Origin: an uncultured Neomegalonema sp. | GTDB lineage: Bacteria; Pseudomonadota; Alphaproteobacteria; Rhodobacterales; Rhodobacteraceae | Direction of reading: 5' to 3' | Assembly (NCBI GenBank): GCA_937958345.1 | Contig: CALGNW010000103.1 | Coordinates: 1 to 34,429 of the forward strand | Length of the DNA: 34,429 nucleotides | Shown: positions 7,930 through 18,155 of the stretch, one piece after another | Position numbering within the stretch: position 1 is the first letter of the stretch | Layout: every line of letters begins with the position of its first letter | Made by a program: the position numbers and the translations under genes | Notes under the pieces: generated by a model | Told to the model about the DNA's origin: nothing | The model's database searches: none | The model's input: the letters and a program-made list of their open reading frames with translations, nothing else

Positions 7930-10115
7930 GCATCCAGCTAAAAGCCACCCGCGCCCTTTCTGAAACCGGAGTTGAGATCATGCGCCGATCAACGACAAAA
8001 GCCGCCGCTGCCATCTTGGCTCTTAGCGTCGCACTTCCGGCTCTTGCCAATGACGGCGACTATTTCATCGGCCCGGACGGTTCGGTTGAATATCGCGACA
8101 GCAGCGAGAACGCCGCGCCGACATCTGCCGCGCCGCTTGCGGATATGATGACCACGAAGCCGTCTTATGTGACGATGCAGCCGGTCGATGATTTTGTTGA
8201 TGCTCCGGCAGTCGCGGCGAGCCCGGTCATTCCGGCTGCACCCGAGGCGGTATCCTTTGTACCGACCGAAAGCGTTGCCTTCGATACGGTCCCTTACAAT
8301 GCCGACCCCGTGAGTGTTTCGGCACCGGTCGTTCAGGAACTTTCGATGGAAGTTCTGACCGATGCCAGCGCCGATGTCGCGCCGGAACCGTTCTATTCCG
8401 AGCCTTATGCCGCGCCGATGATGACTGAAATCATGTCGGCTCCGGTGATGGCTCAGCCGATGGTGATGGAGACGTATACGCAGACCCCTGAGATGGTTGC
8501 TCCGGTTATGGCTGCGCCCATGATGGTCGAGCCAGTGATGGCTGCGCCGGTCATGGCTGCACCTGCGCCGGTTGCTTACGAGCCTGCGCCGCAGCCCGCA
8601 ATGATCGAATATGTTGATGCGCCTGTCGCACAGACCTTCGAAGCGGATTACAGCACGCTCGTCGATCCGACACCGTTGTCGTCCATCAGCGCATTGCCGA
8701 TGAACGCGCCATCGGGTCTGTCCCTTGCCGAACGCGGCGACGGTGGCTATGGCCGCTCGACCATTGACCGCGGCGGCGAAAGCGAAGCGGGACAGTCAAC
8801 GGATATCTTTGTTTCGAAATCCGCGATCGTAAACCTGCCCGCCGAAGCAAGCGAAGTCAGCGTTTCCGACCCGACAGCGGTCCGCGCCGTTCTGCGCACC
8901 GCGCGTCAGATTGTTCTGATCGGACTGCGCGTTGGATCGACGAACGTGATTGCGTTTGACGACAACAACAAACAGATCCTCAGCCTCGACATCAACGTCC
9001 GCTACGATCTGCGTCCGTTGCGTGCGGCGATCAAACGTAACTTCCCCAACACGCTGGTCGAAGTCGAGTCGCTGCTTGGCGAGGTCGTTCTGACCGGCGC
9101 AGCAAGCGGCCCGGGTGAAGCAACCGAAATCCGCAATCTCGTGCGCCGGTATCTTTACTCGGCCATGCTCGGTGCGGGCATCGAAGCCGATCCGAACTCG
9201 ATTGAATTCGTTGACCGCCTTGCGACCGACAGCGACGATCAGGTTCTGTTGAAAGTCCGCGTTGCTGAAATGCGCCGCAGTGTCGTGCGCCAGTTCGGCG
9301 TCGATTGGAGCCTTGCAAGCAACGTTGCGTCGAATGTTCTGACCAACGGCCTGCCGGGTGCAGTCAGCGCGTTTGACTCGATCAGCAGCAACAGTGGCGG
9401 ACTGTCGGCAAACATTGCCGGCTCGGTCGGCAGCACGGACTTCGGTTCGCTGGTCAAAGCCCTCGAGCGTCACAGCGTCATGCGCACCCTTGCCGAGCCG
9501 ACATTGACGGCGGTTTCGGGTGAAACGGCCAGCTTCCTTGCCGGTGGCCAGTTCCCGTTCCCGACGTCGGCCGATGACGGTGAGATCGGCTACGAGTTCC
9601 GCGACTTTGGTGTGGCCCTCGAATTCACGCCGGTTGTTGTCGGCGATGGCCGCATCAGCCTGCAAATCGCTACGGAAGTCAGCGAGCTGACGACCGAGGG
9701 CGAAATCCGGATCAACGACGGTCTTACGATCCCCGGTATTTCGGTCCGCCGCGCCAACACGACGGTCGAGCTTCCTTCGGGCGGCACGATGTCCATTGCC
9801 GGAATGCTCCTGCAACGCGACTCGGCTTCGCAGAGCGGTGTTCCCGGTATCAAGAATGTGCCGGTTGTCGGTCAGCTTTTCGCATCGAACGACTTCCAGC
9901 GTGACGAAACCGAACTGGTTATCCTTGTGACGCCTTATGTTGTGAAGCCGGGTCAGGAGCGGGACTTCCGCCTGCCGACCGACGGATTTGCTCCGGCAAG
10001 CGACATGGACTTCTACCTGCTTGGCCGCCTGCACAAAGTGTACGGCGCGGGACGGCAGGACGTAGCAGCAGCCCGTCAGGCGCTTAACGCGCCCCTCGGC
10101 TTCATCATCGAATAA
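7926..10115 (+). CDS. cpaC: Flp pilus secretin CpaC/RcpA with Met-Ala-Pro-rich N-terminal linker
   Basis: C-terminal secretin domain VLLKVRVAEMRRSVVRQFGVDW...RTLAEPTLTAVSGETASFLAGGQFPFP...ELVILVTPYVV. Alternative start at 7980 gives a clean signal peptide MRRSTTKAAAAILALSVALPALA. Confidence 0.92.
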   Translation: MSIQLKATRALSETGVEIMRRSTTKAAAAILALSVALPALANDGDYFIGPDGSVEYRDSSENAAPTSAAPLADMMTTKPSYVTMQPVDDFVDAPAVAASPVIPAAPEAVSFVPTESVAFDTVPYNADPVSVSAPVVQELSMEVLTDASADVAPEPFYSEPYAAPMMTEIMSAPVMAQPMVMETYTQTPEMVAPVMAAPMMVEPVMAAPVMAAPAPVAYEPAPQPAMIEYVDAPVAQTFEADYSTLVDPTPLSSISALPMNAPSGLSLAERGDGGYGRSTIDRGGESEAGQSTDIFVSKSAIVNLPAEASEVSVSDPTAVRAVLRTARQIVLIGLRVGSTNVIAFDDNNKQILSLDINVRYDLRPLRAAIKRNFPNTLVEVESLLGEVVLTGAASGPGEATEIRNLVRRYLYSAMLGAGIEADPNSIEFVDRLATDSDDQVLLKVRVAEMRRSVVRQFGVDWSLASNVASNVLTNGLPGAVSAFDSISSNSGGLSANIAGSVGSTDFGSLVKALERHSVMRTLAEPTLTAVSGETASFLAGGQFPFPTSADDGEIGYEFRDFGVALEFTPVVVGDGRISLQIATEVSELTTEGEIRINDGLTIPGISVRRANTTVELPSGGTMSIAGMLLQRDSASQSGVPGIKNVPVVGQLFASNDFQRDETELVILVTPYVVKPGQERDFRLPTDGFAPASDMDFYLLGRLHKVYGAGRQDVAAARQALNAPLGFIIE

Positions 10116-10130
10116 GAGGGATTTGCAGAG

Positions 10131-10517
10131 ATGAAAACCAACAAAACCATCGTCCGCATGGCCGCGCTGTCTGCTCTGGTCACGCTTGGCGCCTGTCACA
10201 CCGCGGATATTCCGCAACCGCCGCAAGCCGCCCATGATCCATGGGAAACTTACAAGCTGGGCACGGTCTATGACTGCGATCAGATTGAAGTCGGGGACAT
10301 TCGCCTCAACCCTCAATCGCTGCCGACAGCAGACTTCGGTTGTGCGCACCAGAGCAACATCACGCTGATGGCGGCGAAACCTGAAGACCTGCATACGCCG
10401 CGGGCCATGACGCCAGCAGATCCACGCCGGATCCAACGGGTCTACGAGGCTTACGGTGCTGGTGAAGATACGACGACGGCCCGCCGGGCCGAAGGCACAC
10501 AACAGCTGATCGAGTAA
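10131..10517 (+). CDS. Short CpaD-like pilus lipoprotein
   Basis: 128 aa; lipobox LVTLGAC; CpaD-like signature ADFGCAHQSNITLMAAKPEDLHTPRAMTPADPRR; between cpaC and cpaE. Confidence 0.75.
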   Translation: MKTNKTIVRMAALSALVTLGACHTADIPQPPQAAHDPWETYKLGTVYDCDQIEVGDIRLNPQSLPTADFGCAHQSNITLMAAKPEDLHTPRAMTPADPRRIQRVYEAYGAGEDTTTARRAEGTQQLIE

Positions 10518-10556
10518 TGGACAAGCGGGCATAGCCCAAGCAAGGAGAACGCCCCC

Positions 10557-11858
10557 ATGTCTCAGGCGGCACATAAACAAGACTACGACGACGAGGAACA
10601 GAGTTTCGGTGGTCCCATCGAAACGCTCATCCCGCGGATCGACATCGAGGCCTATTGCGAGACGGCGGCTATGGCCACTGCCTTGCAGGACTCGGCCTAT
10701 GACCGCCGGATGACGCGGACTTCGGTTGCTGTTTCCATGGGCGGCATCGGCAAAGCCGCCGGCATGTATCAGGAAACGACGACGCCGCACCTGCTGATCC
10801 TGGAGACCAAGGAAACCGGTCTTGCGATCTTTGACGAGCTGGAAGCGCTCGCCGAGGTTTGTGATCCCGATACCAAGGTCATCGTCTGCGGACCGTCAAA
10901 CGACGTGACGCTGTATCGCGAGCTAAAGCGTCAGGGCGTCGACGAATACGTCGTCTCGCCCGCCGCGCCGATGCAGATTATCGAGGCGATCTCGACGGTC
11001 TTTTCCGACCCCGAAGAAGCCCCGATTGCGCGCACGATCGGTTTCCTCAGCGTCAAAGGCGGCGCTGGTGCATCCACGTTGTCGCATAACTGTGCGTCGA
11101 TGATTGCGAATGACGAACAAAAAGAAGTTATTCTCGTCGACCTCGATATGCAGTTCGGCACAGCGGGTCTTGACTTTAACCGCGAACCAACGCGGTCGGT
11201 CATTGATGCGCTGGGTTCGATTGACGAGCTGGATGACGTCAAGCTTCAGCGTTTGCTGGTCGAGCATGATGATTATCTGTCAATCCTCGCCGCACCGTCG
11301 TCGCTGGAAGTGTCCAGCGAGTTCGAAGAATCGGCGATTGTCGAGATGATCGAGGTTGTGCGCAAGTCGTCCGACTATGTCGTCTTTGACATTCCGCATA
11401 TCTGGACGCCCTGGGTTCGCACGGCGATCCTTCAGATGGACGAGATCGTTCTGGTCTCGACCCCTGAACTTGCTGCCCTGCGGAACCTGAAGGCGATGTA
11501 TGATCTGCTGGTACAGCGCCGCCCGAATGATGCTGCTCCGCGTATCATCATCAACCAGGTCGGCATGCCGAAGCGCCCTGAGATCGCCGAAAAAGACATC
11601 GTCGAAATCGTCGGTGCCGAAGTCGAGGTTTCCATTGCGTATGACGCAACGCTGTTCGGTTCCGCTTCGAACAACGGTCAGATGCTGAACGAGATCAACG
11701 GCAAGCACGAAACGGTCGGTATTCTCACCGATCTGAATGACTCGCTGATCCGCAAATCCGGCGCGCTGATTAAACGGCGCAATGCTGCGAAGGGCGGAAA
11801 GGTCAAAGACTTCCTGGATGGGCTTCGCGGTAAGTTCTCCAAGAAAAAAGCCGACTAA
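10557..11858 (+). CDS. cpaE: Pilus assembly ATPase CpaE/TadZ
   Basis: Receiver-like N-terminus, then MinD/ParA-like ATPase TIGFLSVKGGAGASTLSHNCASMIA...VILVDLDMQFGTAGLD. Confidence 0.92.
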   Translation: MSQAAHKQDYDDEEQSFGGPIETLIPRIDIEAYCETAAMATALQDSAYDRRMTRTSVAVSMGGIGKAAGMYQETTTPHLLILETKETGLAIFDELEALAEVCDPDTKVIVCGPSNDVTLYRELKRQGVDEYVVSPAAPMQIIEAISTVFSDPEEAPIARTIGFLSVKGGAGASTLSHNCASMIANDEQKEVILVDLDMQFGTAGLDFNREPTRSVIDALGSIDELDDVKLQRLLVEHDDYLSILAAPSSLEVSSEFEESAIVEMIEVVRKSSDYVVFDIPHIWTPWVRTAILQMDEIVLVSTPELAALRNLKAMYDLLVQRRPNDAAPRIIINQVGMPKRPEIAEKDIVEIVGAEVEVSIAYDATLFGSASNNGQMLNEINGKHETVGILTDLNDSLIRKSGALIKRRNAAKGGKVKDFLDGLRGKFSKKKAD

Positions 11859-12034
11859 GAACAGGCGGGCGTTCTGACTTTCCCGTTGCTCCGGCTGCGT
11901 CTTCGTTCGCGGGGCGACGGGAAGTCCCCGCCGGTTTGATCCGGTAACTAACATTCGTTGCCGACCTCAGAAGGGGTCAGCTTCACCTGCACCCATAGGA
12001 GGGTGCGCCCGACCAAGGATTGCGGAAGGCGACT

Positions 12035-13843
12035 ATGTTCAGCAAACGCTCAGAAGATGCTTCGAAGCTGCGGAAGGATGGCGACGATTCGCTGCCGGCG
12101 ACGATGGAACAGCCGAAGAAAACTCCGCAAGCGCCGCGTCGCGCCCCGCCGCCGCCGCCGCGCCCCGGTGCTGCCGCTGCGAAAATGCCGCGCCCCGAAG
12201 CGCCGAAGGTCAAACCGCGCCCGCTCGATGCGCTCAATGTTGATCTCAGCCAGTCCAAGGCGCCGCCTCGGTCGGTTGTCGAAGGAACTGCCGACGCGGT
12301 ATCGCGGAGAAGCGCGGCTGTTGCCGAACCCGAGTATGAAGAATTCGAAACGCCCATGGTGCGCGAGAGTTCCGACATCGATATGCGTGATATTGCCCGT
12401 CGCAAAGCCTCCGAGCTTGCCGGATCAGCGCCGCTTGAAATCGAAGACAAGCGCGAGGGCGGTTTCGGCGCGAATAAAGGCCGCGGCAAAACAAAAATCA
12501 AAGACGAAGGACCGGCCCAACCCCTGACACGCGGCGATCAGGGACGTGAGGGTATGCACAATCAGGCATACTACGACCTGAAGTCGGAAATCTTCGAAGC
12601 CCTAATCGACGCGATGGATATGGGGCGGATTGTGTCCCTGCCGCGCGAAGATGCCGAGAATGAAATTAGCCAGATCGTCAATGAGATCATTGGGGTCAAG
12701 GGACACATCATGTCCATCGCCGAGCAGAAACGCTTGGTCGAAGACATTTGCGATGACGTGCTGGGCTATGGCCCGCTTGAGCCGTTGCTCGAACGCGATG
12801 ACATCGCCGATATCATGGTGAACGGGGCCGAGCAGGTCTACATCGAGGTCGAAGGCAAAATCGAGCTGACGAACATCCGCTTTCGTGACAACCAGCAACT
12901 GCTGGAAATCTGTCAGCGCATGGTGTCGAAGGTCGGTCGCCGTGTCGATGAAAGCTCGCCCATCTGTGATGCGCGCTTGCTCGACGGTTCTCGTGTGAAC
13001 GTGATTGCACCGCCGCTGGCGATTGACGGCGCGACACTCACCATTCGTAAGTTTAAGAAAGACAAGCTCAAGCTGTCGGATCTGATCAAGTTCGGCGCAC
13101 TGACCGACGAGGCCGCCGTTGTGCTTCAGATTGCAGCGGCCTGTCGCTGTAACATCCTGATCTCCGGCGGTACGGGTTCCGGTAAAACGACGCTGCTCAA
13201 CTGTCTGTCCGGTTTTGCCGGCGACGACGAGCGCATCATTACCTGCGAAGACTCGGCTGAATTGCAACTGCAACAGCCTCACGTCGTCCGGCTTGAGACA
13301 CGCCCCGCCAACCTCGAGGGCAAGGGCGAGGTCAGCATGCGCGACCTGGTCAAAAACTGTCTGCGTATGCGTCCGGAGCGGATCATCGTGGGTGAGGTGC
13401 GTGGCCCCGAAGCCTTTGACTTGCTTCAGGCCATGAACACGGGTCACGACGGCTCGATGGGAACGCTCCACGCCAACTCTCCGCGTGAGGGTCTGTCGCG
13501 TCTGGAATCGATGATTACGATGGGCGGCTTTGCACTCCCGTCCAAGACCATTCGCGAGATGATCGTTTCGGCGGTCAACGTGGTCGTTCAAGCCCAGCGT
13601 CTGCGCGATGGTTCGCGCCGGATTACGCACATTTCGGAAGTTCTCGGAATGGAGGGTGACACGATCATCACGCAGGATCTCGTCAAGTACAAAGTTACCG
13701 GCGAGGACGAGAAGGGCAAGCTGATCGGCAAGCACGTCTCGACCGGCATCGGACAGCCGAACTTCTGGGATCGTGCGCGCGGGTTTAACCGTGACGTCGA
13801 ACTGCAGGACGCTTTGGCGAATATGGAAGAAGTGGTGGATTGA
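12035..13843 (+). CDS. cpaF: Secretion ATPase CpaF/TadA (CpaF family)
   Basis: Walker [60 protein letters not shown]. Start at ATG 12035 (MFSKR) preferred over 12020. Confidence 0.95.
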   Translation: MFSKRSEDASKLRKDGDDSLPATMEQPKKTPQAPRRAPPPPPRPGAAAAKMPRPEAPKVKPRPLDALNVDLSQSKAPPRSVVEGTADAVSRRSAAVAEPEYEEFETPMVRESSDIDMRDIARRKASELAGSAPLEIEDKREGGFGANKGRGKTKIKDEGPAQPLTRGDQGREGMHNQAYYDLKSEIFEALIDAMDMGRIVSLPREDAENEISQIVNEIIGVKGHIMSIAEQKRLVEDICDDVLGYGPLEPLLERDDIADIMVNGAEQVYIEVEGKIELTNIRFRDNQQLLEICQRMVSKVGRRVDESSPICDARLLDGSRVNVIAPPLAIDGATLTIRKFKKDKLKLSDLIKFGALTDEAAVVLQIAAACRCNILISGGTGSGKTTLLNCLSGFAGDDERIITCEDSAELQLQQPHVVRLETRPANLEGKGEVSMRDLVKNCLRMRPERIIVGEVRGPEAFDLLQAMNTGHDGSMGTLHANSPREGLSRLESMITMGGFALPSKTIREMIVSAVNVVVQAQRLRDGSRRITHISEVLGMEGDTIITQDLVKYKVTGEDEKGKLIGKHVSTGIGQPNFWDRARGFNRDVELQDALANMEEVVD

Positions 13844-13893
13844 TCCACCCGCGCCCGGACTATCCGGACCGCAACTAAGGAAGGCGACGCAGC

Positions 13894-14883
13894 ATGTACT
13901 CAACGCTCGCAGAAACGATCGGCACTCCCGGATTGCTTGCCATGATGGGCATTCTGACGTTCACAGCGGTCTATTCGGTTCTGTACGTTTTGACAGCACC
14001 GAATCCCGTCGTGTCAGGGGCATCGCGGATCAGGTCGGACGCGAAGACGACTGTCGGCAAAAAATCCAAGGGCGTCGACCGCCGCAAGGAAATCCAGAAC
14101 CAGCTCCGCAAGCAAGAAGAGATGCGGAAAAAGTCTGCCAAAGCGCCGCTTAGCGTTCTGATGGAGCGCGGCGGTTTGCAGGGCAGTGTTGCTGCGCTCT
14201 ATACAAAGTTCACGATCTTCGGTGCGCTGATGACGGGCGCGCTGATGTTCATGGGTATCAAGCCGCTGTTTGCCGTGGCCGCACTGCCGGTCTGTGCAGT
14301 GATCCTGACGCCGAAATTCGTCAAGTACCGCATCAATCGCCAACAGAAGAAATTCATCGCCGAATTCCCGAACGCGATTGATATTCTGGTGCGCGGCGTG
14401 CGGACCGGTCTGCCGGTGAACGAGGGCATGCGCGTCATTGCCCGCGAGGTTCCCGAGCCGGTCAGCTCGGAGTTCCGCATCATCACTGAATCCACCGGTG
14501 TCGGTGTGACGCTCGAAGATGCTTTGTCGCGGTTCTATAACCGGATGCCGCTGTCGGAAGTGAACTTCTTCAATATCGTTCTCGCGATTCAAAAGCAGAC
14601 CGGCGGTAACCTTGCGGAAGCCCTCGGCAACCTGTCGACGACGTTGCGTGAACGCAAAAAGCTGAAGAACAAAATCAAGGCGCTGTCATCCGAGGCGAAG
14701 GCTTCGGCTTCGATCATCGGTTCGCTTCCGTTCCTGCTGGCAGTTGTCCTGTTTCTGGTTGCCCCGCAATACATCTCGCTTTTGTTCACCGAAACCACGG
14801 GCCACTACATGATTGCCGGCGGTCTGTTCTGGATGGGCTGCGGGATCTTTATGATGAAGACGATGATGGACTTCGAAATTTAG
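13894..14883 (+). CDS. tadB: Type II secretion F-family inner membrane protein TadB
   Basis: FIAEFPNAIDILVRGVRTGLPVNEGMRVIAREVPEPVSSEF; GNLAEALGNLSTTLRERKKLKNKIKALSSEAKASA; C-terminal TM helices. Confidence 0.93.
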   Translation: MYSTLAETIGTPGLLAMMGILTFTAVYSVLYVLTAPNPVVSGASRIRSDAKTTVGKKSKGVDRRKEIQNQLRKQEEMRKKSAKAPLSVLMERGGLQGSVAALYTKFTIFGALMTGALMFMGIKPLFAVAALPVCAVILTPKFVKYRINRQQKKFIAEFPNAIDILVRGVRTGLPVNEGMRVIAREVPEPVSSEFRIITESTGVGVTLEDALSRFYNRMPLSEVNFFNIVLAIQKQTGGNLAEALGNLSTTLRERKKLKNKIKALSSEAKASASIIGSLPFLLAVVLFLVAPQYISLLFTETTGHYMIAGGLFWMGCGIFMMKTMMDFEI

Positions 14884-14978
14884 CGTTCCGCGCTCGCAGC
14901 ACTCTGTTTCAGGCCCGCCCGGCTTGAGACAGGGGTGCGCTACCGGACCGATCTCGAAACGCTTTTGAGGAACCGACA

Positions 14979-15953
14979 ATGGATTTCTTTTCTTCTCTCC
15001 CTTCGGCTCAGGCCGTCTATGCGGTCATTCTGGCCGGGATTGCCGTCTTTTTGCTCTGGATGGCCTTCTTTCCGGCACAGGCTGTCGGGTCCGTCAGCAA
15101 GCGCCTGAAGTCGATCCGTGACCGCCGCGAGGCGCTGAAACAACAGCACCAGATCAACGGCGGTAAAAAAGGATCCAAGCGCCGCGGAGAGCTGGACGAG
15201 GGCACGGTGCGTGTCATGCGCAACACGGTTGAAAAGTTCCGCATGGAAGAAATGCTGAACAACACCGAGTTGAAGCAAAAGCTGTCGCAGGCAGGCTATC
15301 GCGGTAAAAAAGCCCCTATCGTCTTTTTGTTCTTCAAGATCGTAATGCCGGTTCTGCTGTTTATCGCCGCGCTGCTTTACTACTGGCTGATCTACAAGGG
15401 CGCATTCCAGCCAGCCCGCCACGGGCTGATCTCGCTGATCGTTGCCGGTGCAGGCTATATGCTGCCCGGTGTCTGGATGAAAAACGTCACCCAGAAACGT
15501 CAGGTCAAAATGCAGCGTGCTTTTCCGGATGCGCTCGACCTGATGGTGATTTGTGTCGAATCCGGCATGTCGGTCGAGAAATCGTTCCAGTGGGTCTCCG
15601 AAGAGATCGCGGCTCAAAGTCAGGACCTTGCGGAAGAGGTTGCGCTGACCTGCGCCGAGCTATCGTATCTGGGTGACCGCTCGAAAGCATACGAGAACTT
15701 TTCGATCCGGACCGGCATGCCGCAGGTAAAGGCGCTGACCGGGACGCTGATTCAGGCCGAGCGGTACGGTACGCCCGTCGGTTCCGCGCTGCGTGTTCTG
15801 TCTGACGAAAGCCGAAGCGAGCGGATGTCGGTCGCGGAACGCAAGGCGGCGGCTCTGCCCGCCAAGCTGACCGTTCCGATGATCCTGTTCTTCCTGCCTG
15901 TGCTGTTTGTCGTTATTATCGGCCCCGCCTATCTCCAGTTCCAGATCGGCTAG
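14979..15953 (+). CDS. tadC: Type II secretion F-family inner membrane protein TadC
   Basis: AFPDALDLMVICVESGMSVEKSFQWVSEEI; GTPVGSALRVLSDESRSERMSVAERKAAALPAKLTVPMILFFLPVLFVVIIGPA. Confidence 0.93.
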   Translation: MDFFSSLPSAQAVYAVILAGIAVFLLWMAFFPAQAVGSVSKRLKSIRDRREALKQQHQINGGKKGSKRRGELDEGTVRVMRNTVEKFRMEEMLNNTELKQKLSQAGYRGKKAPIVFLFFKIVMPVLLFIAALLYYWLIYKGAFQPARHGLISLIVAGAGYMLPGVWMKNVTQKRQVKMQRAFPDALDLMVICVESGMSVEKSFQWVSEEIAAQSQDLAEEVALTCAELSYLGDRSKAYENFSIRTGMPQVKALTGTLIQAERYGTPVGSALRVLSDESRSERMSVAERKAAALPAKLTVPMILFFLPVLFVVIIGPAYLQFQIG

Positions 15954-16002
15954 ACCGAACAGGAATAGGCCGGGAAATCCAAGGTTTCGGTAGGGACCCG
16001 CG

Positions 16003-16033
16003 AGCGGTGCAGAGCAATCTGCACCGCTTTTTT
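16003..16033 (+). terminator. Strong rho-independent terminator ending the tad cluster
   Basis: AGCGGTGCAGA-GCAA-TCTGCACCGCT followed by TTTTT, 11-bp perfect stem. Confidence 0.92.
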
Positions 16034-16239
16034 GTGCTCGCGTGCTGCTCATTTCGTGGCGCGCGTTGCCATTCGCGGACCATTAAGTGCTGTAAACGCA
16101 CAGATTATAGGCGTTTTGGAAGGCGGTTGGCTCTTGAGCGAGCGCTAGCTGGACTCACAAAATCACTTGCGTGACCGGAAGGCTTGGTTTTGACTGACGC
16201 GCGTAACCGGCAAAAGCTGGTGCGAACAGGGAGATACAA

Positions 16240-17229
16240 ATGAAAAAGCTGCTTCTCGGCGCTGTAGGCGCTGTCGCATTGATGATGTCGTCGCAAGGCG
16301 CGAAGGCAATGGATGAACTGACCGTTGCTTACTTCCCGGAGTGGCCAATGCCATTCCAGTATGCTCAGAAAAACGGCATCTATGACGAAGCACTCGGCAC
16401 GAAAGTGAACTGGGTATCCTTCGACGCCGGTACGGCTATGTCGGCTGCTATGGCTTCGGGCGACGTTCAAATCGCTGTTTCGATGGGTGTTACGCCTTTC
16501 CTGACCGCTGTTTCGGCTGGACAGGACATTCAGGCTGTTGACGTGGCCGTTGGCTATTCCGACAATGACAACTGCGTTGTGCGCGAAAGCCTCGAAATCG
16601 ATGCGTCGAACGCAAAAGAGCTCGAAGGCAAAGAAGTTGGCGTGCCGCTCGCGACCGCTGCGCATACCGGCTTCCTCGCTCAGATGGAGCATTTCGGCGT
16701 TGATACGTCGACGATGAACATCGTCGATATGGCACCTGTTGATTCGGCTGCTGCTTTCGCATCCGGCAACCTCGACATGGTTTGTGGCTGGGGTGGCCCG
16801 CTGCGCCGCATGAAAGAGCACGGCAACGTGCTACTGTCCGGTGCTGAAAAAGAGGCCATCGTCGGCAAAGTTTACGACGTGACCGCCGTCAACGGCTCGT
16901 GGGCTGCTGAGAACGCTGACCTCGTCGCGCGCTTCCTGCACCTGACCCACGACATGAACCGCCAGTACAACGAAGGCCGTTCGGCTGACATGCTTCCTGA
17001 TATCGCTGTTCAGGCCGGTATGGACCTCGAAGGTGCAACTGCAACGGCATCGACGTTCAGCTTCCCTTCGGTTGAAGAGCAGCTCAGCGACGCATGGCTC
17101 GGCGGCTTTATGGCGACCAACTTTAAAGAAGCAACCGACAAGCGTGCCGAAGGCGGCGAAATCACCGCTCTCGACTCATACGAAGGCGCGATTAACGCCA
17201 GCTATCTTCGCGCTGCTTCGCAGCTCTAA
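16240..17229 (+). CDS. ABC transporter periplasmic substrate-binding protein, taurine/sulfonate (TauA)-like
   Basis: Signal peptide MKKLLLGAVGAVALMMSSQGAKA; LTVAYFPEWPMPFQYAQKNGIYDEALGTKVNWVSFDAGTAMSAAMASGDVQIAVS; followed by NrtD/TauB-type ATPase and permease. Confidence 0.85.
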   Translation: MKKLLLGAVGAVALMMSSQGAKAMDELTVAYFPEWPMPFQYAQKNGIYDEALGTKVNWVSFDAGTAMSAAMASGDVQIAVSMGVTPFLTAVSAGQDIQAVDVAVGYSDNDNCVVRESLEIDASNAKELEGKEVGVPLATAAHTGFLAQMEHFGVDTSTMNIVDMAPVDSAAAFASGNLDMVCGWGGPLRRMKEHGNVLLSGAEKEAIVGKVYDVTAVNGSWAAENADLVARFLHLTHDMNRQYNEGRSADMLPDIAVQAGMDLEGATATASTFSFPSVEEQLSDAWLGGFMATNFKEATDKRAEGGEITALDSYEGAINASYLRAASQL

Positions 17230-17244
17230 GAGACGTGAGATCTG

Positions 17245-17272
17245 TGCTGCGCGGGTATCCCGCGCAGCATTT
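17245..17272 (+). terminator. Intra-operon hairpin between substrate-binding protein and ATPase genes
   Basis: TGCTGCGCGGG-TAT-CCCGCGCAGCA then TTTCT; 11-bp perfect stem, 16 nt past the stop codon. Confidence 0.6.
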
Positions 17273-17336
17273 CTGACGATGGGGCTGCCGCTATTTGCCG
17301 GTGTTGCCCGCTAACGGTCTTCAAAAATATTCAGGG

Positions 17337-18155
17337 ATGACGGGAATGTCCGGTTTAAAAATCGACGACATCTCGATGCGATTCGACTTGCCGAACGGCA
17401 GTCACGTTCAGGCTTTGCAGAACGTATCGCTCGATTTGAAAAGCGGAGAGCTGATGAGCGTGCTCGGCCCGTCGGGGTGCGGTAAGACAACGTTGCTCAA
17501 CATCGTTGCGGGCTTTCTCAAGCAGACCAGCGGCGAGATCATCCTGAATGACAAAAAGGTCACCGGTCCCGGTGCGGAACGCGGTATGGTGTTTCAGCAG
17601 GGTGCGCTGTTCGAATGGATGAGCGTTCGCAAAAACGTGTCCTTCGGACCGGATATGAAGGGCATGCCGAAGGCGAAAAGCAACGAGATCGTCGAGCACC
17701 TGCTTGATGTCGTCGGATTGCAGGATTTTAAGGACAAGGCGGTTTACGAGCTGTCCGGCGGTATGCAACAGCGTGTTGCGCTGGCGCGCTGCCTTGCCAA
17801 TGACCCCGACGTGATCCTGATGGATGAACCGCTGGGCGCGCTGGATGCGCTGACCCGCGAAAAGATGCAGGGTTTGGTCCTGAAGCTGTGGAAAGAGACC
17901 GGTAAGACCATTATCCTGATTACGCACTCGGTCGAAGAAGCGTTGTTGTTGGGAGAGCGCCTGCTTGTCATGGCACCGCGTCCGGGGCGTATCCATAAAG
18001 AATACCGTCTGCCGTTTGCCGAGATGGGCGTCGGAGGCGATTTGCGCGAAGTTAAAAAGCATCCCGATTATAACTCTACCCGTGAAGAGATCCTCGCGAT
18101 GATCTGGGACATGGAAGAAGAGATCATGGGTCGCACCGATGGAGCCGCAGCATGA
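17337..18155 (+). CDS. ABC transporter ATP-binding protein, TauB/SsuB-like
   Basis: GPSGCGKTTLLNIVAGFL Walker A, ELSGGMQQRVALARCLANDPDVILMDEPLGALD. Start uncertain (17295, 17337 or 17346). Confidence 0.93.
   Translation: MTGMSGLKIDDISMRFDLPNGSHVQALQNVSLDLKSGELMSVLGPSGCGKTTLLNIVAGFLKQTSGEIILNDKKVTGPGAERGMVFQQGALFEWMSVRKNVSFGPDMKGMPKAKSNEIVEHLLDVVGLQDFKDKAVYELSGGMQQRVALARCLANDPDVILMDEPLGALDALTREKMQGLVLKLWKETGKTIILITHSVEEALLLGERLLVMAPRPGRIHKEYRLPFAEMGVGGDLREVKKHPDYNSTREEILAMIWDMEEEIMGRTDGAAA

Noticed and set aside
8796-10790. 664-aa minus-strand ORF opposite cpaC
   Set aside because: Antisense to a clear secretin with strong coding signal; the translation is Arg/His/Cys-rich without family motifs, typical of a GC-rich antisense frame.
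12602-13903. 433-aa minus-strand ORF opposite cpaF
   Set aside because: Antisense shadow of cpaF; no recognisable domain.
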